DNA of 64,000 nucleotides. Origin: Celerinatantimonas sp046054195 (lineage in GTDB: Bacteria > Pseudomonadota > Gammaproteobacteria > Enterobacterales > Celerinatantimonadaceae). Under the pieces are notes generated by a model that made no database searches, was not told where the DNA came from, and worked only from the letters and a program-made list of their open reading frames with translations. The stretch spans positions 130,020-194,019 of the forward strand of contig NZ_JBEQCS010000008.1 in the NCBI RefSeq assembly GCF_046054195.1, read 5' to 3'. Shown one piece after another: positions 17,076-24,596 of this stretch; position 1 is the first letter of the stretch; every line of letters begins with the position of its first letter. The position numbers and the translations under genes were made by a program.

Positions 17076-18053
17076 ATGCTTGTGAATGTATTAAAAAAGT
17101 TTTTTATAAGTTTAGCCTTATGCCTATTTTTAACCCACTGCTCGGGGGACAATACAATGTCTATGTCAACCACAGATATCGAGATTCCAACTGAAAAACC
17201 CACTTTTATTTATTTGGTTCATATGAATTCCCATCATATGATCTGCCAAAGTCTGGTCAATAATTTACCTCAGCTTGATAATACGTCATCAGTGACGGGG
17301 GATATTATTACTGGATTTAATGTCACGGCGTTTTTACAACCGGGTGAGAATACTCTCGATGCTCAGGTAGCCTCCATCAATGCGTATAAAGAAAATGGCG
17401 GAGATGGTTCAGTGCAGCGCGCGGATGGTGAATGTAAGTTTGTATTTACCGCGAATCCACAACAAGGGCAGCCAATTGAATTATCCAGTCTTAATATCAC
17501 CGTTGACGATGGCAAAGTAACGACGAAAACATCCAAAACATATCCTCCAAAGTATCGCACCGATTTATCAAAAATCACATCGAATCAGCTAGGTTGGGCA
17601 ACTTACTTCCATCGCCCCATTTATATTAAAACCATTCCGCAATGGGCCTGGACCAAAGCAGAGCCTTTTAAACCGACGCGCGAGAATATGAAAAAACTGC
17701 ATCGGGCTTATCAAGCATTGATTGACATGATGAAGCGTAAAGATTATCAGGGGTTAAAAGATGCATATTCCCTGTCGAGCCGGGAAAAATCACTGGCTGA
17801 AGCAGGCCAATCCAGCCCGGATGATTTTTTTGATGCAATAGGCTATCAAGCACATTTAGATGTTAAAAAAGTTCAAGTTTTAGATCATGTCGATTGGAGC
17901 CACTATAAGTTAGCAAGTTATGCGGATGGTAAATTAGTGCAATTGAAAGACGATTATGATGATAGTCCATTGAGAACCCAAGTCGGTGATACTATCACTT
18001 CTTATACCCCTTATTTTTCAATCATTAATGGCCGGGTAGTGATTTCCCGTTAA
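17076..18053 (+). CDS. Putative T6SS immunity lipoprotein, paralog 1
   Basis: A 325-residue secreted lipoprotein: hydrophobic signal to residue 21 and lipobox LTHC with Cys22; Ser at +2 favours outer-membrane sorting. Shared family blocks are IPTEKPTFIYL-HMNSHHM, the central IPQWAWTKAEPFKP, a helical KKLHRAYQAL region and the C-terminal end YFSIINGRVVISR. It follows the cargo gene by three bases and is the most diverged at its N-terminus of the five paralogs, so it is the best candidate for the cognate immunity protein of that cargo. I know no family name for it. Confidence 0.7.
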   Translation: MLVNVLKKFFISLALCLFLTHCSGDNTMSMSTTDIEIPTEKPTFIYLVHMNSHHMICQSLVNNLPQLDNTSSVTGDIITGFNVTAFLQPGENTLDAQVASINAYKENGGDGSVQRADGECKFVFTANPQQGQPIELSSLNITVDDGKVTTKTSKTYPPKYRTDLSKITSNQLGWATYFHRPIYIKTIPQWAWTKAEPFKPTRENMKKLHRAYQALIDMMKRKDYQGLKDAYSLSSREKSLAEAGQSSPDDFFDAIGYQAHLDVKKVQVLDHVDWSHYKLASYADGKLVQLKDDYDDSPLRTQVGDTITSYTPYFSIINGRVVISR

Positions 18054-18061
18054 GGATAAGC

Positions 18062-18079
18062 GCTCAGTCTTTACTGGGC
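18062..18079 (+). repeat. Intergenic hairpin between lipoprotein genes 1 and 2
   Basis: GCTCAGT-CTTT-ACTGGGC forms a 7-bp stem with a G-T pair. Equivalent hairpins with different but compatible sequence follow each of the five lipoprotein genes. Confidence 0.6.
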
Positions 18080-18104
18080 GGAACATTCAATGAAAGGAGC
18101 TGTT

Positions 18105-19073
18105 TTGAAGTATCGATTGGGGGCTCTATTGGGCGTCATTCTGTTAGTCGGTTGCCAGTCATCTGTGGTGGATTTATCAACCACGGATATCGCCATTCCA
18201 ACTGAAAAACCCACCTTTATTTATCTTATTAATATGAACTCCCATCATATGGTATGCGGCAATATGATTAATCAGATGCCGCAGTTAGATAACACCTCAT
18301 CGGTGACGGGGGATATTATGACCGGATTTAATGTCACAGCCTTTTTACAACCGGGTGAAAATACTCTCGATGCGCGTGTTGCTTCAATCAATGGTTATAC
18401 TGAAAATGGCGGGGATGGCTCGGTGCATCGTGCGGATGGTGAATGTAAGTTTGTATTTACCGCGAATCCACAACACGGGCAGCCGATTGAACTATCTAGC
18501 CTGAATATTACCGTGGACGATGGCAAAGCAACGGCGAAGACCTCCAAAACATATCCTCCCAAATATCGTACAGATGTTTCTAAAATAACGTTTCATCAAA
18601 AAGGCTGGACCAGTTATATCAGCCGTCCTATTTATATTAAAACCATTCCGCAATGGGCCTGGACTAAAGCAGAGCCCTTTAAACCGACGCGCGAGAATAT
18701 GAAAAAACTCCATAGGGCCTATCAGGCATTAATTGACATGATGAAACGACATGATATTCAGGGGTTAAAAGATGCATATTCCCTGTCGAGCCGGGAAAAA
18801 TCACTGGCTGAAGCAGGGCAATCCAGCCCAGATGAGTTTTTTGATGCGACAGAAATTGAAGCGGCATTCTCAGCCAAAGGCGTTCAAGTTGTCGATCATC
18901 AGTCATGGGGAAATTATGGGTTAAAAACCTATGCCAATGGTCGTCTGGTTCAGTTAGTTGATAAAAACGATAACAGTCCGTTAGTTATGACCACTGATGA
19001 TAGTAGTTTACCCTTTCTATCCCTCTTACCTTATTTTTCAATCATTAATGGCCGGGTAGTGATTTCCCGTTAA
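18105..19073 (+). CDS. Putative T6SS immunity lipoprotein, paralog 2
   Basis: A 322-residue lipoprotein with signal MKYRLGALLGVILLVGC (Cys17). I chose the TTG at 18105 because GGAG lies five to six bases upstream and this GGAG-TTG arrangement is conserved in paralogs 2-5, whereas the ATG at 18090 overlaps the ribosome site and is not conserved in paralog 4. The mature protein carries the same blocks as paralog 1, including IPQWAWTKAEPFKP and the terminal YFSIINGRVVISR; its region after FFDA differs from paralogs 1, 4 and 5 and matches paralog 3. Probable spare or broadened immunity. Confidence 0.7.
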   Translation: MKYRLGALLGVILLVGCQSSVVDLSTTDIAIPTEKPTFIYLINMNSHHMVCGNMINQMPQLDNTSSVTGDIMTGFNVTAFLQPGENTLDARVASINGYTENGGDGSVHRADGECKFVFTANPQHGQPIELSSLNITVDDGKATAKTSKTYPPKYRTDVSKITFHQKGWTSYISRPIYIKTIPQWAWTKAEPFKPTRENMKKLHRAYQALIDMMKRHDIQGLKDAYSLSSREKSLAEAGQSSPDEFFDATEIEAAFSAKGVQVVDHQSWGNYGLKTYANGRLVQLVDKNDNSPLVMTTDDSSLPFLSLLPYFSIINGRVVISR

Positions 19074-19081
19074 GGATAAGC

Positions 19082-19099
19082 GCTCAGTCTTTACTGGGC
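19082..19099 (+). repeat. Intergenic hairpin between lipoprotein genes 2 and 3
   Basis: Identical to the hairpin at 18062-18079 as part of the 1,020-bp duplication. Confidence 0.6.
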
Positions 19100-19124
19100 G
19101 GAACATTCAATGAAAGGAGCTGTT

Positions 19125-20093
19125 TTGAAGTATCGATTGGGGGCGTTATTGGGCGTCATTCTGTTAGTCGGTTGCCAGTCATCTGTGGTGGATTTATCAA
19201 CCACGGATATCGCCATTCCAACTGAAAAACCCACCTTTATTTATCTTATTAATATGAACTCCCATCATATGGTATGCGGCAATATGATTAATCAGATGCC
19301 GCAGTTAGATAACACCTCATCGGTGACGGGGGATATTATGACCGGATTTAATGTCACAGCCTTTTTACAACCGGGTGAAAATACTCTCGATGCGCGTGTT
19401 GCATCAATTAATGCCTTTAAAGAAAATGATGGAGATGGTTCAGTGCAGCGTGCTGATGGTGAATGTAAGCTGGTATTCACCGCGAATCCGCAACACGGGC
19501 AGCCAATTGAATTATCCAGCCTGAATATTACCGTGGACGATGGTAAAGCAACAGCGAAGACCTCCAAAGAATATCCTCCCAAATATCGTACAGATGTTGC
19601 TAAAATAATGTTCCATCAAAAAGGCTGGACCAGTTATATCAGCCGTCCTATTTATATCAAAACCATTCCGCAATGGGCCTGGACTAAAGCGGAGCCCTTT
19701 AAACCGACGCGCGAGAATATGAAAAAACTGCATCGGGCCTATCAGGCATTGATTGACATGATGAAACGACATGATATTCAGGGGTTAAAAGATGCATATT
19801 CCCTGTCGAGCCGGGAAAAATCACTGGCTGAAGCAGGGCAATCCAGCCCAGATGAGTTTTTTGATGCGACAGAAATTGAAGCGGCATTCTCAGCCAAAGG
19901 CGTTCAAGTTGTCGATCATCAGTCATGGGGAAATTATGAGTTAAAAACCTATGCCAATGGTCGTCTGGTTCAGTTAGTTGATAAAAACGATAACAGTCCG
20001 TTAGTTATGACCACTGATGATAGTAGTTTACCCTTTCTATCCCTCTTACCTTATTTTTCAATCATTAATGGCCGGGTGGTGATATCCCGTTAA
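19125..20093 (+). CDS. Putative T6SS immunity lipoprotein, paralog 3
   Basis: Near-copy of paralog 2 (322 residues, TTG start, Cys17 lipobox). Its main differences are at residues 97-116, where AFKENDGDGSVQ resembles paralog 1 (AYKENGGDGSVQ) more than its twin (GYTENGGDGSVH), at 149-162, and one Gly-to-Glu change near the C-terminus. The mosaic patch suggests gene conversion with paralog 1 after duplication. Same predicted periplasm-facing outer-membrane anchoring and immunity-type role. Confidence 0.7.
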   Translation: MKYRLGALLGVILLVGCQSSVVDLSTTDIAIPTEKPTFIYLINMNSHHMVCGNMINQMPQLDNTSSVTGDIMTGFNVTAFLQPGENTLDARVASINAFKENDGDGSVQRADGECKLVFTANPQHGQPIELSSLNITVDDGKATAKTSKEYPPKYRTDVAKIMFHQKGWTSYISRPIYIKTIPQWAWTKAEPFKPTRENMKKLHRAYQALIDMMKRHDIQGLKDAYSLSSREKSLAEAGQSSPDEFFDATEIEAAFSAKGVQVVDHQSWGNYELKTYANGRLVQLVDKNDNSPLVMTTDDSSLPFLSLLPYFSIINGRVVISR

Positions 20094-20101
20094 GGATAAA
20101 T

Positions 20102-20119
20102 GCTCAGGATTTGCTGGGC
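20102..20119 (+). repeat. Intergenic hairpin between lipoprotein genes 3 and 4
   Basis: GCTCAG-GATTTG-CTGGGC forms a 6-bp stem; compared with the hairpins after genes 1 and 2 the loop-proximal bases differ while pairing is kept. Confidence 0.55.
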
Positions 20120-20138
20120 AGTAATCATAGGAGCTATT

Positions 20139-21098
20139 TTGAGATATCGATTGGGGGCGTTATTAGTCGTCATTCTATTGGCGGGTTGTCAGTCATCTGC
20201 GGTGGATTTATCAACCACAGATATCGCCATTCCAACGGAACAACCCACCTTTATTTATCTGGTTCATATGAACTCTCATCATATGGTGTGCTTTAGCATG
20301 ATTAATCATATGTTGCAGTTAGATAATACTTCATCGGTTAGTGGCGATATTATAGCGGGATTCAATGTGACCGCTTTTTTACAACCGGGGATGAATACAT
20401 TAGGTGCTCAAGTTGCTTCTATTAATGTGTGGACTCAAAATGAAGGGGACGGTGCAGTGCAGCGCCCTGATGGGGAATGTCAGTTAACTTTAACGGCTAA
20501 TACAGAAAAGGGTGATAAAGTAGAGCTTTCCAGCCTGCATGTTACGGTTGATGATGGTAAAGCAACTGCCAAGACGTCTAAAAGTTATCCAGCTAAACAT
20601 CAAACAGATTTGGCTAATTTATCGCAGCAGCAAAAAGGTTGGGCGACTATCTTTCACCGCCCCTTCTATATTAAAACCGTCCCGCAATGGGCCTGGACCA
20701 AAGCAGAGCCTTTTAAACCAACGCGCGAGAACATGAAGAAACTCCATCGGGCTTATCAAGCGCTGATTGAAATGATGAAACGTAAAGATTATCAGGGCTT
20801 AAAAGAGGCATATTCCCTGTCGAGCCGGGAAAAATCATTGGCAGAAGCAGGGCAATCTAGCCCGGATGAGTTTTTTGATGCGATTGGTTTTAAGGATGAT
20901 TTAACGCAATCTGGGGCTGTGGTTAAATCGCCTGAAAATTGGCAGGACTATACATTGGAGAGCTACGCCGACGGAAAGTTAGTTCGATTAAAAGATAAAC
21001 ATGGTTCTAGTCCATTAAGAGTGGTGGCAGATGGGATAGAAACAACATACAAACCTTATTTTTCAATCATCAATGGCCGGTTGGTGATATCCCGTTAA
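20139..21098 (+). CDS. Putative T6SS immunity lipoprotein, paralog 4
   Basis: A 319-residue lipoprotein with signal MRYRLGALLVVILLAGC. An upstream ATG at 20100 would start inside the intergenic hairpin, and the GGAG-spaced TTG at 20139 aligns with paralogs 2, 3 and 5. It shares the family blocks (MNSHHM, IPQWAWTK-type VPQWAWTKAEPFKP, FFDAIGFKDDL, YFSIINGRLVISR). The middle portion (WTQNEGDGAVQRPDGECQLTLTA) groups with paralog 5. Probable orphan immunity protein against a variant of the effector. Confidence 0.7.
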   Translation: MRYRLGALLVVILLAGCQSSAVDLSTTDIAIPTEQPTFIYLVHMNSHHMVCFSMINHMLQLDNTSSVSGDIIAGFNVTAFLQPGMNTLGAQVASINVWTQNEGDGAVQRPDGECQLTLTANTEKGDKVELSSLHVTVDDGKATAKTSKSYPAKHQTDLANLSQQQKGWATIFHRPFYIKTVPQWAWTKAEPFKPTRENMKKLHRAYQALIEMMKRKDYQGLKEAYSLSSREKSLAEAGQSSPDEFFDAIGFKDDLTQSGAVVKSPENWQDYTLESYADGKLVRLKDKHGSSPLRVVADGIETTYKPYFSIINGRLVISR

Positions 21099-21106
21099 GG
21101 ATTAAT

Positions 21107-21124
21107 GCCCGGTTTTAACTGGGC
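21107..21124 (+). repeat. Intergenic hairpin between lipoprotein genes 4 and 5
   Basis: GCCCGGTT-TT-AACTGGGC pairs over eight positions with one G-T wobble. Arm bases differ from the other hairpins but compensate. Confidence 0.55.
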
Positions 21125-21149
21125 AAATCATTCAATGACAGGAGTAATT

Positions 21150-22112
21150 TTGAAGTATCGATTGGGAGCATTATTGGGCGTCATTCTGTTAATCGGTTGT
21201 CAGTCATCCGCGGTGAATGTATCAACCTCGGATATCGCCATTCCAACTGAAAAACCCACCTTTATTTATCTGGTTCATATGAACTCCCATCATATGATCT
21301 GTGGCAATATGATTAATCAGATGCCTCAGTTAGATAATACGACATCGGTCACTGGAGACATTATTGCAGGATTTAATGTTACTGCATTTTTGCAACTAGG
21401 AGAAAATAGTTTAGGTAGTTGGGTTGCCTCTATCAATGGATATAGTTCGAATGGGGGAGATGGTTCTATTCAACGAAATGATGGTGATTGCCAAATGATT
21501 TTAACGGCTAATACAGAGCAGGGGAATAAAGTAGAGCTTACTAGTTTACACATTACGGTCGATGCCGGAAAAGCAACTGCAGAGATGTCTAAAACATATC
21601 CGGCAAAGCATAGAACGGATATATCACAGCTTAAAGTTAGCCATGAGGGATGGGAGAGTGAATATCATCGTCCCTTCTATATTAAAACAATCCCACAATG
21701 GGCCTGGACCAAAGCGGAGCCCTTTAAACCAACGCGCGAGAATATGAAAAAGCTGCATCGGGCCTATCAGGCATTGATTGAGATGATGAAGCGTAAAGAT
21801 TATCAGGGCTTAAAAGATGCATATTCCCTGTCGAGCCGGGAAAAATCATTGGCAGAAGCAGGGCAATCCAGCCCGGATGAGTTTTTTGATGCCATTGGTT
21901 TTAAGGATGATTTAACTGAAAAAGGGGCCGTGGTTGAATCGCCAAAAGACTGGTCTAACTATGAGGTTAAATCCTACTTAGATGGCAAATTAGTACAACT
22001 TGAAGATGAGGATGGTTATAGTCCACTTCGCGTAAAAAATAGCGAAGGCGTTGTAACGACATACAAACCTTATTTTTCAATTATCAATGGCCGAGTAGTA
22101 ATTTCCCGTTAA
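21150..22112 (+). CDS. Putative T6SS immunity lipoprotein, paralog 5
   Basis: A 320-residue lipoprotein with signal MKYRLGALLGVILLIGC and a TTG start preceded by GGAG. The last member of the array. It differs from the others in the central strand region (SSNGGDGSIQRNDGDCQMIL) and before the C-terminal block, while the tryptophan-rich core IPQWAWTKAEPFKP and the helical KKLHRAYQALIEMMKRKDYQ segment are almost unchanged. After it the island ends in 300 gene-free bases. Confidence 0.7.
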   Translation: MKYRLGALLGVILLIGCQSSAVNVSTSDIAIPTEKPTFIYLVHMNSHHMICGNMINQMPQLDNTTSVTGDIIAGFNVTAFLQLGENSLGSWVASINGYSSNGGDGSIQRNDGDCQMILTANTEQGNKVELTSLHITVDAGKATAEMSKTYPAKHRTDISQLKVSHEGWESEYHRPFYIKTIPQWAWTKAEPFKPTRENMKKLHRAYQALIEMMKRKDYQGLKDAYSLSSREKSLAEAGQSSPDEFFDAIGFKDDLTEKGAVVESPKDWSNYEVKSYLDGKLVQLEDEDGYSPLRVKNSEGVVTTYKPYFSIINGRVVISR

Positions 22113-22120
22113 GGATAAAT

Positions 22121-22138
22121 GCTCAGGATTTGCTGGGC
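22121..22138 (+). repeat. Hairpin after lipoprotein gene 5
   Basis: GCTCAG-GATTTG-CTGGGC, same as after paralog 3. The rest of the gene-free stretch 22139-22419 shows no further element I can support. Confidence 0.55.
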
Positions 22139-22419
22139 GGACCATTCAATCACAACAGATCGACTCATCGTCTATCCAAATGATCAATGAATCTAATGTT
22201 TAAGAGTATTTTTGTATGAGTGATTTTTCCTTTTGTCTTTCTTATTAAGTGTTGTCTATGAGTTGTCGATACTGATCAAATTGCACTGGCCGAATTAGTT
22301 CAATTAGATTTAGGTGTCAACGCCCGTGAAATATATAGTAAAGATCAATAGCCCTTATGAAATTTGCCACACGCAGGGGATTAATTTTTGTAAAATGGGC
22401 AGCTCATTAAGGAGTTGTT

Positions 22420-22752
22420 ATGGCAAAAAACACCTCAAGTCCTCAGGTTAATCAACAAGCGCAAGCGTTGGCAAAAGCTAATCAGCGCCCGGGGCAAAAT
22501 AAAGCGCAAACCAAGCTCATTGAAGAGGGCATCCGTAAAGGAATTGAGCAATATAAAAAGCAACAAAAGGCAAAAGCCCGAGAGCTTGATAAAGCGCGTA
22601 AAATAAAAGATAAGCAAAACCAGCAAGCTCGGCTGCAAACAGCTCCTGAGCAGGATGTGATTGAAAGTTCTCAAACTCAAGCAAAGTTGCCATGGATTTT
22701 ACTTGGCTTGTCTTGGCTTATTTTTGTTGTCTATGCTGGAATATTTCATTAG
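22420..22752 (+). CDS. DUF2956 family protein
   Basis: A 110-residue protein with a long charged helical, probably coiled region (Lys/Gln/Arg rich, residues 15-70) and one C-terminal transmembrane helix (PWILLGLSWLIFVVYAGIF). The N-terminal pattern with QKPGQ-like QRPGQNKAQTKLIEEGI identifies the DUF2956 family of marine gammaproteobacteria, of unknown function. AAGGAG precedes the ATG. The udp start is 44 bases downstream, so the two may be co-transcribed. Confidence 0.85.
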   Translation: MAKNTSSPQVNQQAQALAKANQRPGQNKAQTKLIEEGIRKGIEQYKKQQKAKARELDKARKIKDKQNQQARLQTAPEQDVIESSQTQAKLPWILLGLSWLIFVVYAGIFH

Positions 22753-22796
22753 TTGATTTGTTATTTTTATATGCTTTAAGCGATTGAGTATTGATT

Positions 22797-23561
22797 ATGC
22801 AAAACCAAGAAGTGTTTCATTTAGGTTTAGCTGAAGCTGATATTAGTGGTGCAACACTTGCGATTATTCCTGGCGATCCCGCCCGAGTATCGCGGATTGC
22901 GCAGTTATTGGATAACCCCAAAGAGCTCGCAAGTACTCGTGAGTTTCACTCCATGCTGGGGTTCATTGATACGAAGCCGGTGGTGATTTGCTCAACTGGC
23001 ATTGGGGGGCCTTCAACTTCGATTGCCGTAGAAGAGCTTGCTCAGTTAGGGATTCGGCAGTTTTTGCGAGTCGGAACAACCGGAGCTATTCAGCCAAATA
23101 TTGCCGTTGGCGATCTGATTATTACCACCGCGTCTGTTCGCCTTGATGGTGCAAGCCGTCACTTTGCGCCCATTGCTTATCCGGCTGCAGCTGATTTTTT
23201 TGCAACCCAAGCGTTGTTAAACAGCGCCCATGAGCTTAAATATAATGCTCATGTTGGCATCAGTGTATCATCGGATACCTTTTACCCAGGACAGGAGCGC
23301 TATGACACCTACACTGGGCGAGTCATTGACTCTCTGGCGGGCTCTTTACAGCAGTGGCAGTCTTTGGGGGTGCTGAACTATGAAATGGAGTCAGCAACGC
23401 TATTTACTCAGTGCGCCGCAAGCGGCTTAAAAGCTGCGATGGTCGCCGGGGTTATCGTTAATCGCACTGAGCAGGAAACACCATCGGCTGAGTTAATGGC
23501 TCAAACTGAGCAAAAAGCTGTGAACACGGTTATTGCCGCTGCGGCTAAATTGCTCGTTTAA
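22797..23561 (+). CDS. udp: Uridine phosphorylase Udp
   Basis: Salvage enzyme converting uridine and phosphate to uracil and ribose-1-phosphate. The 254-residue protein aligns throughout with E. coli Udp by eye: VFHLGL start, IIPGDPARV, CSTGIGGPSTSIAVEELAQL, RVGTTGAIQP, SDTFYPGQERYDTY and NYEMESATL. I use the ATG at 22797 rather than the TTG two codons earlier. Its stop shares the TTTAAA with the stop of the convergent LysR gene (4-bp overlap). Functional link to uraA in the same window. Confidence 0.95.
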   Translation: MQNQEVFHLGLAEADISGATLAIIPGDPARVSRIAQLLDNPKELASTREFHSMLGFIDTKPVVICSTGIGGPSTSIAVEELAQLGIRQFLRVGTTGAIQPNIAVGDLIITTASVRLDGASRHFAPIAYPAAADFFATQALLNSAHELKYNAHVGISVSSDTFYPGQERYDTYTGRVIDSLAGSLQQWQSLGVLNYEMESATLFTQCAASGLKAAMVAGVIVNRTEQETPSAELMAQTEQKAVNTVIAAAAKLLV

Positions 23562-24448
23562 ACCAGAGGGTGATCGGGTCTTAATTGCTCGAGTAAAAAT
23601 TGGCGAAAGGCTTGGTTGGCTTGCGATAAGTAACGCTGCGGATGCCAGGCCAGGCGCAAATGAATATATTCGCGCGGACTAAACGAGCGAGTTGTGATTG
23701 CATCCCCCGGTTGAATGACCAATGCCAATAGCATTGAGATGGCAAAACCTCGTGAAACCACACTTTTTATCAGTGGAATAAGATTGGTGGTAATCACTCG
23801 GTTAGGCGCAACTAATGCGTGATGGCCCATTTCATCAATAAAACGCTGGTGAAAGTAGCCCGCATGAAAGCCAATTTGCTCATAGTGTAAAAACTGCTCA
23901 GAACTCACAGTCGGTTGCGCTGTAAGTGGATGGTCGTTGGCCATGCAGCAAACCATCTCCTCTTTAATTAAAAGTTCTGATTCAAGTCCCGTAGGTGCAT
24001 CTTCTCCGACAATAATTCCCAAATCGAGCTCACCATGTTCTAACATTTCTCGAATTGAGACAGTGCCTGCATCCACCACGTCAATATTTAGGCCCGGGTA
24101 ACGCTCTCGGAATGCCATCAACAAGGGTGGGAAAAAGTATGAGCCCAACATTGCGGGCAGGCCAATTCGCACCGTGCCTGTCTGCAGCTTTTCTACCGAT
24201 GAAACCGCATCTTGCGCGTCTTTCACTTGCGCTAAGATCTGCCTTGCGTAACTTTGCAGTTTCTGGCCACTTTGGGTGAGTTTAATCCCTTTTTCTGTGC
24301 GGATAAAAAGCTTGGTATTTAGCTCATCCTCTAGCTTTTGAATACTCCGGCTCAAAGCCGGTTGGGCCAAGTTAAGCTGATGGGCCGCCTGAGTGATGGT
24401 TCCCGATTGGGCAATTTTTAGAAAATAGCGAAGTTGGCGCAGTTCCAT
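23558..24448 (-). CDS. LysR family transcriptional regulator
   Basis: A 296-residue LysR-type regulator. The N-terminal winged HTH is clear (MELRQLRYFLKIAQSGTITQ, then AAHQLNLAQPALSRSIQKLE), followed by the linker helix and a periplasmic-binding-like effector domain starting GTVRIGLPAMLG. It is transcribed divergently from an MFS transporter gene, the usual arrangement for a LysR regulator and its target. A dyad in the shared gap is a candidate operator. Ligand unknown. Confidence 0.88.
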   Translation of the reverse strand: MELRQLRYFLKIAQSGTITQAAHQLNLAQPALSRSIQKLEDELNTKLFIRTEKGIKLTQSGQKLQSYARQILAQVKDAQDAVSSVEKLQTGTVRIGLPAMLGSYFFPPLLMAFRERYPGLNIDVVDAGTVSIREMLEHGELDLGIIVGEDAPTGLESELLIKEEMVCCMANDHPLTAQPTVSSEQFLHYEQIGFHAGYFHQRFIDEMGHHALVAPNRVITTNLIPLIKSVVSRGFAISMLLALVIQPGDAITTRSFSPREYIHLRLAWHPQRYLSQANQAFRQFLLEQLRPDHPLV

Positions 24449-24503
24449 AATCATTTTGCTAAAGCATTTTATAGGGTGATCATAGCAATAAATTTTAAGA
24501 ATG

Positions 24504-24539
24504 AGGGTAATAAAAATAAGATCTTTTATTTATGACCCT
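24504..24539. promoter_or_regulatory. Dyad in the LysR-MFS divergent region (candidate LysR operator)
   Basis: AGGGT ... ACCCT outer arms with A/T-rich inner arms centred on GATC give an imperfect 36-bp palindrome with about 15 of 18 positions matching. Its place midway between the two divergent starts fits a LysR regulatory site. Confidence 0.45.
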
Positions 24540-24596
24540 AAACAGGCCTATTCTTTACATGTTTTTTAATGTCTGAGTATTTTTGAGGTCAAATAT

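Larger units (their letters stand above)
18054..20093 (+). repeat. 1,020-bp tandem duplication (paralogs 2 and 3)
   Basis: Units 18054-19073 and 19074-20093 are almost identical in DNA sequence, including the intergenic hairpin and ribosome site. The encoded proteins differ at ten positions, nine of them between residues 97 and 162. This is a recent tandem duplication with concentrated change in one patch. Confidence 0.9.
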
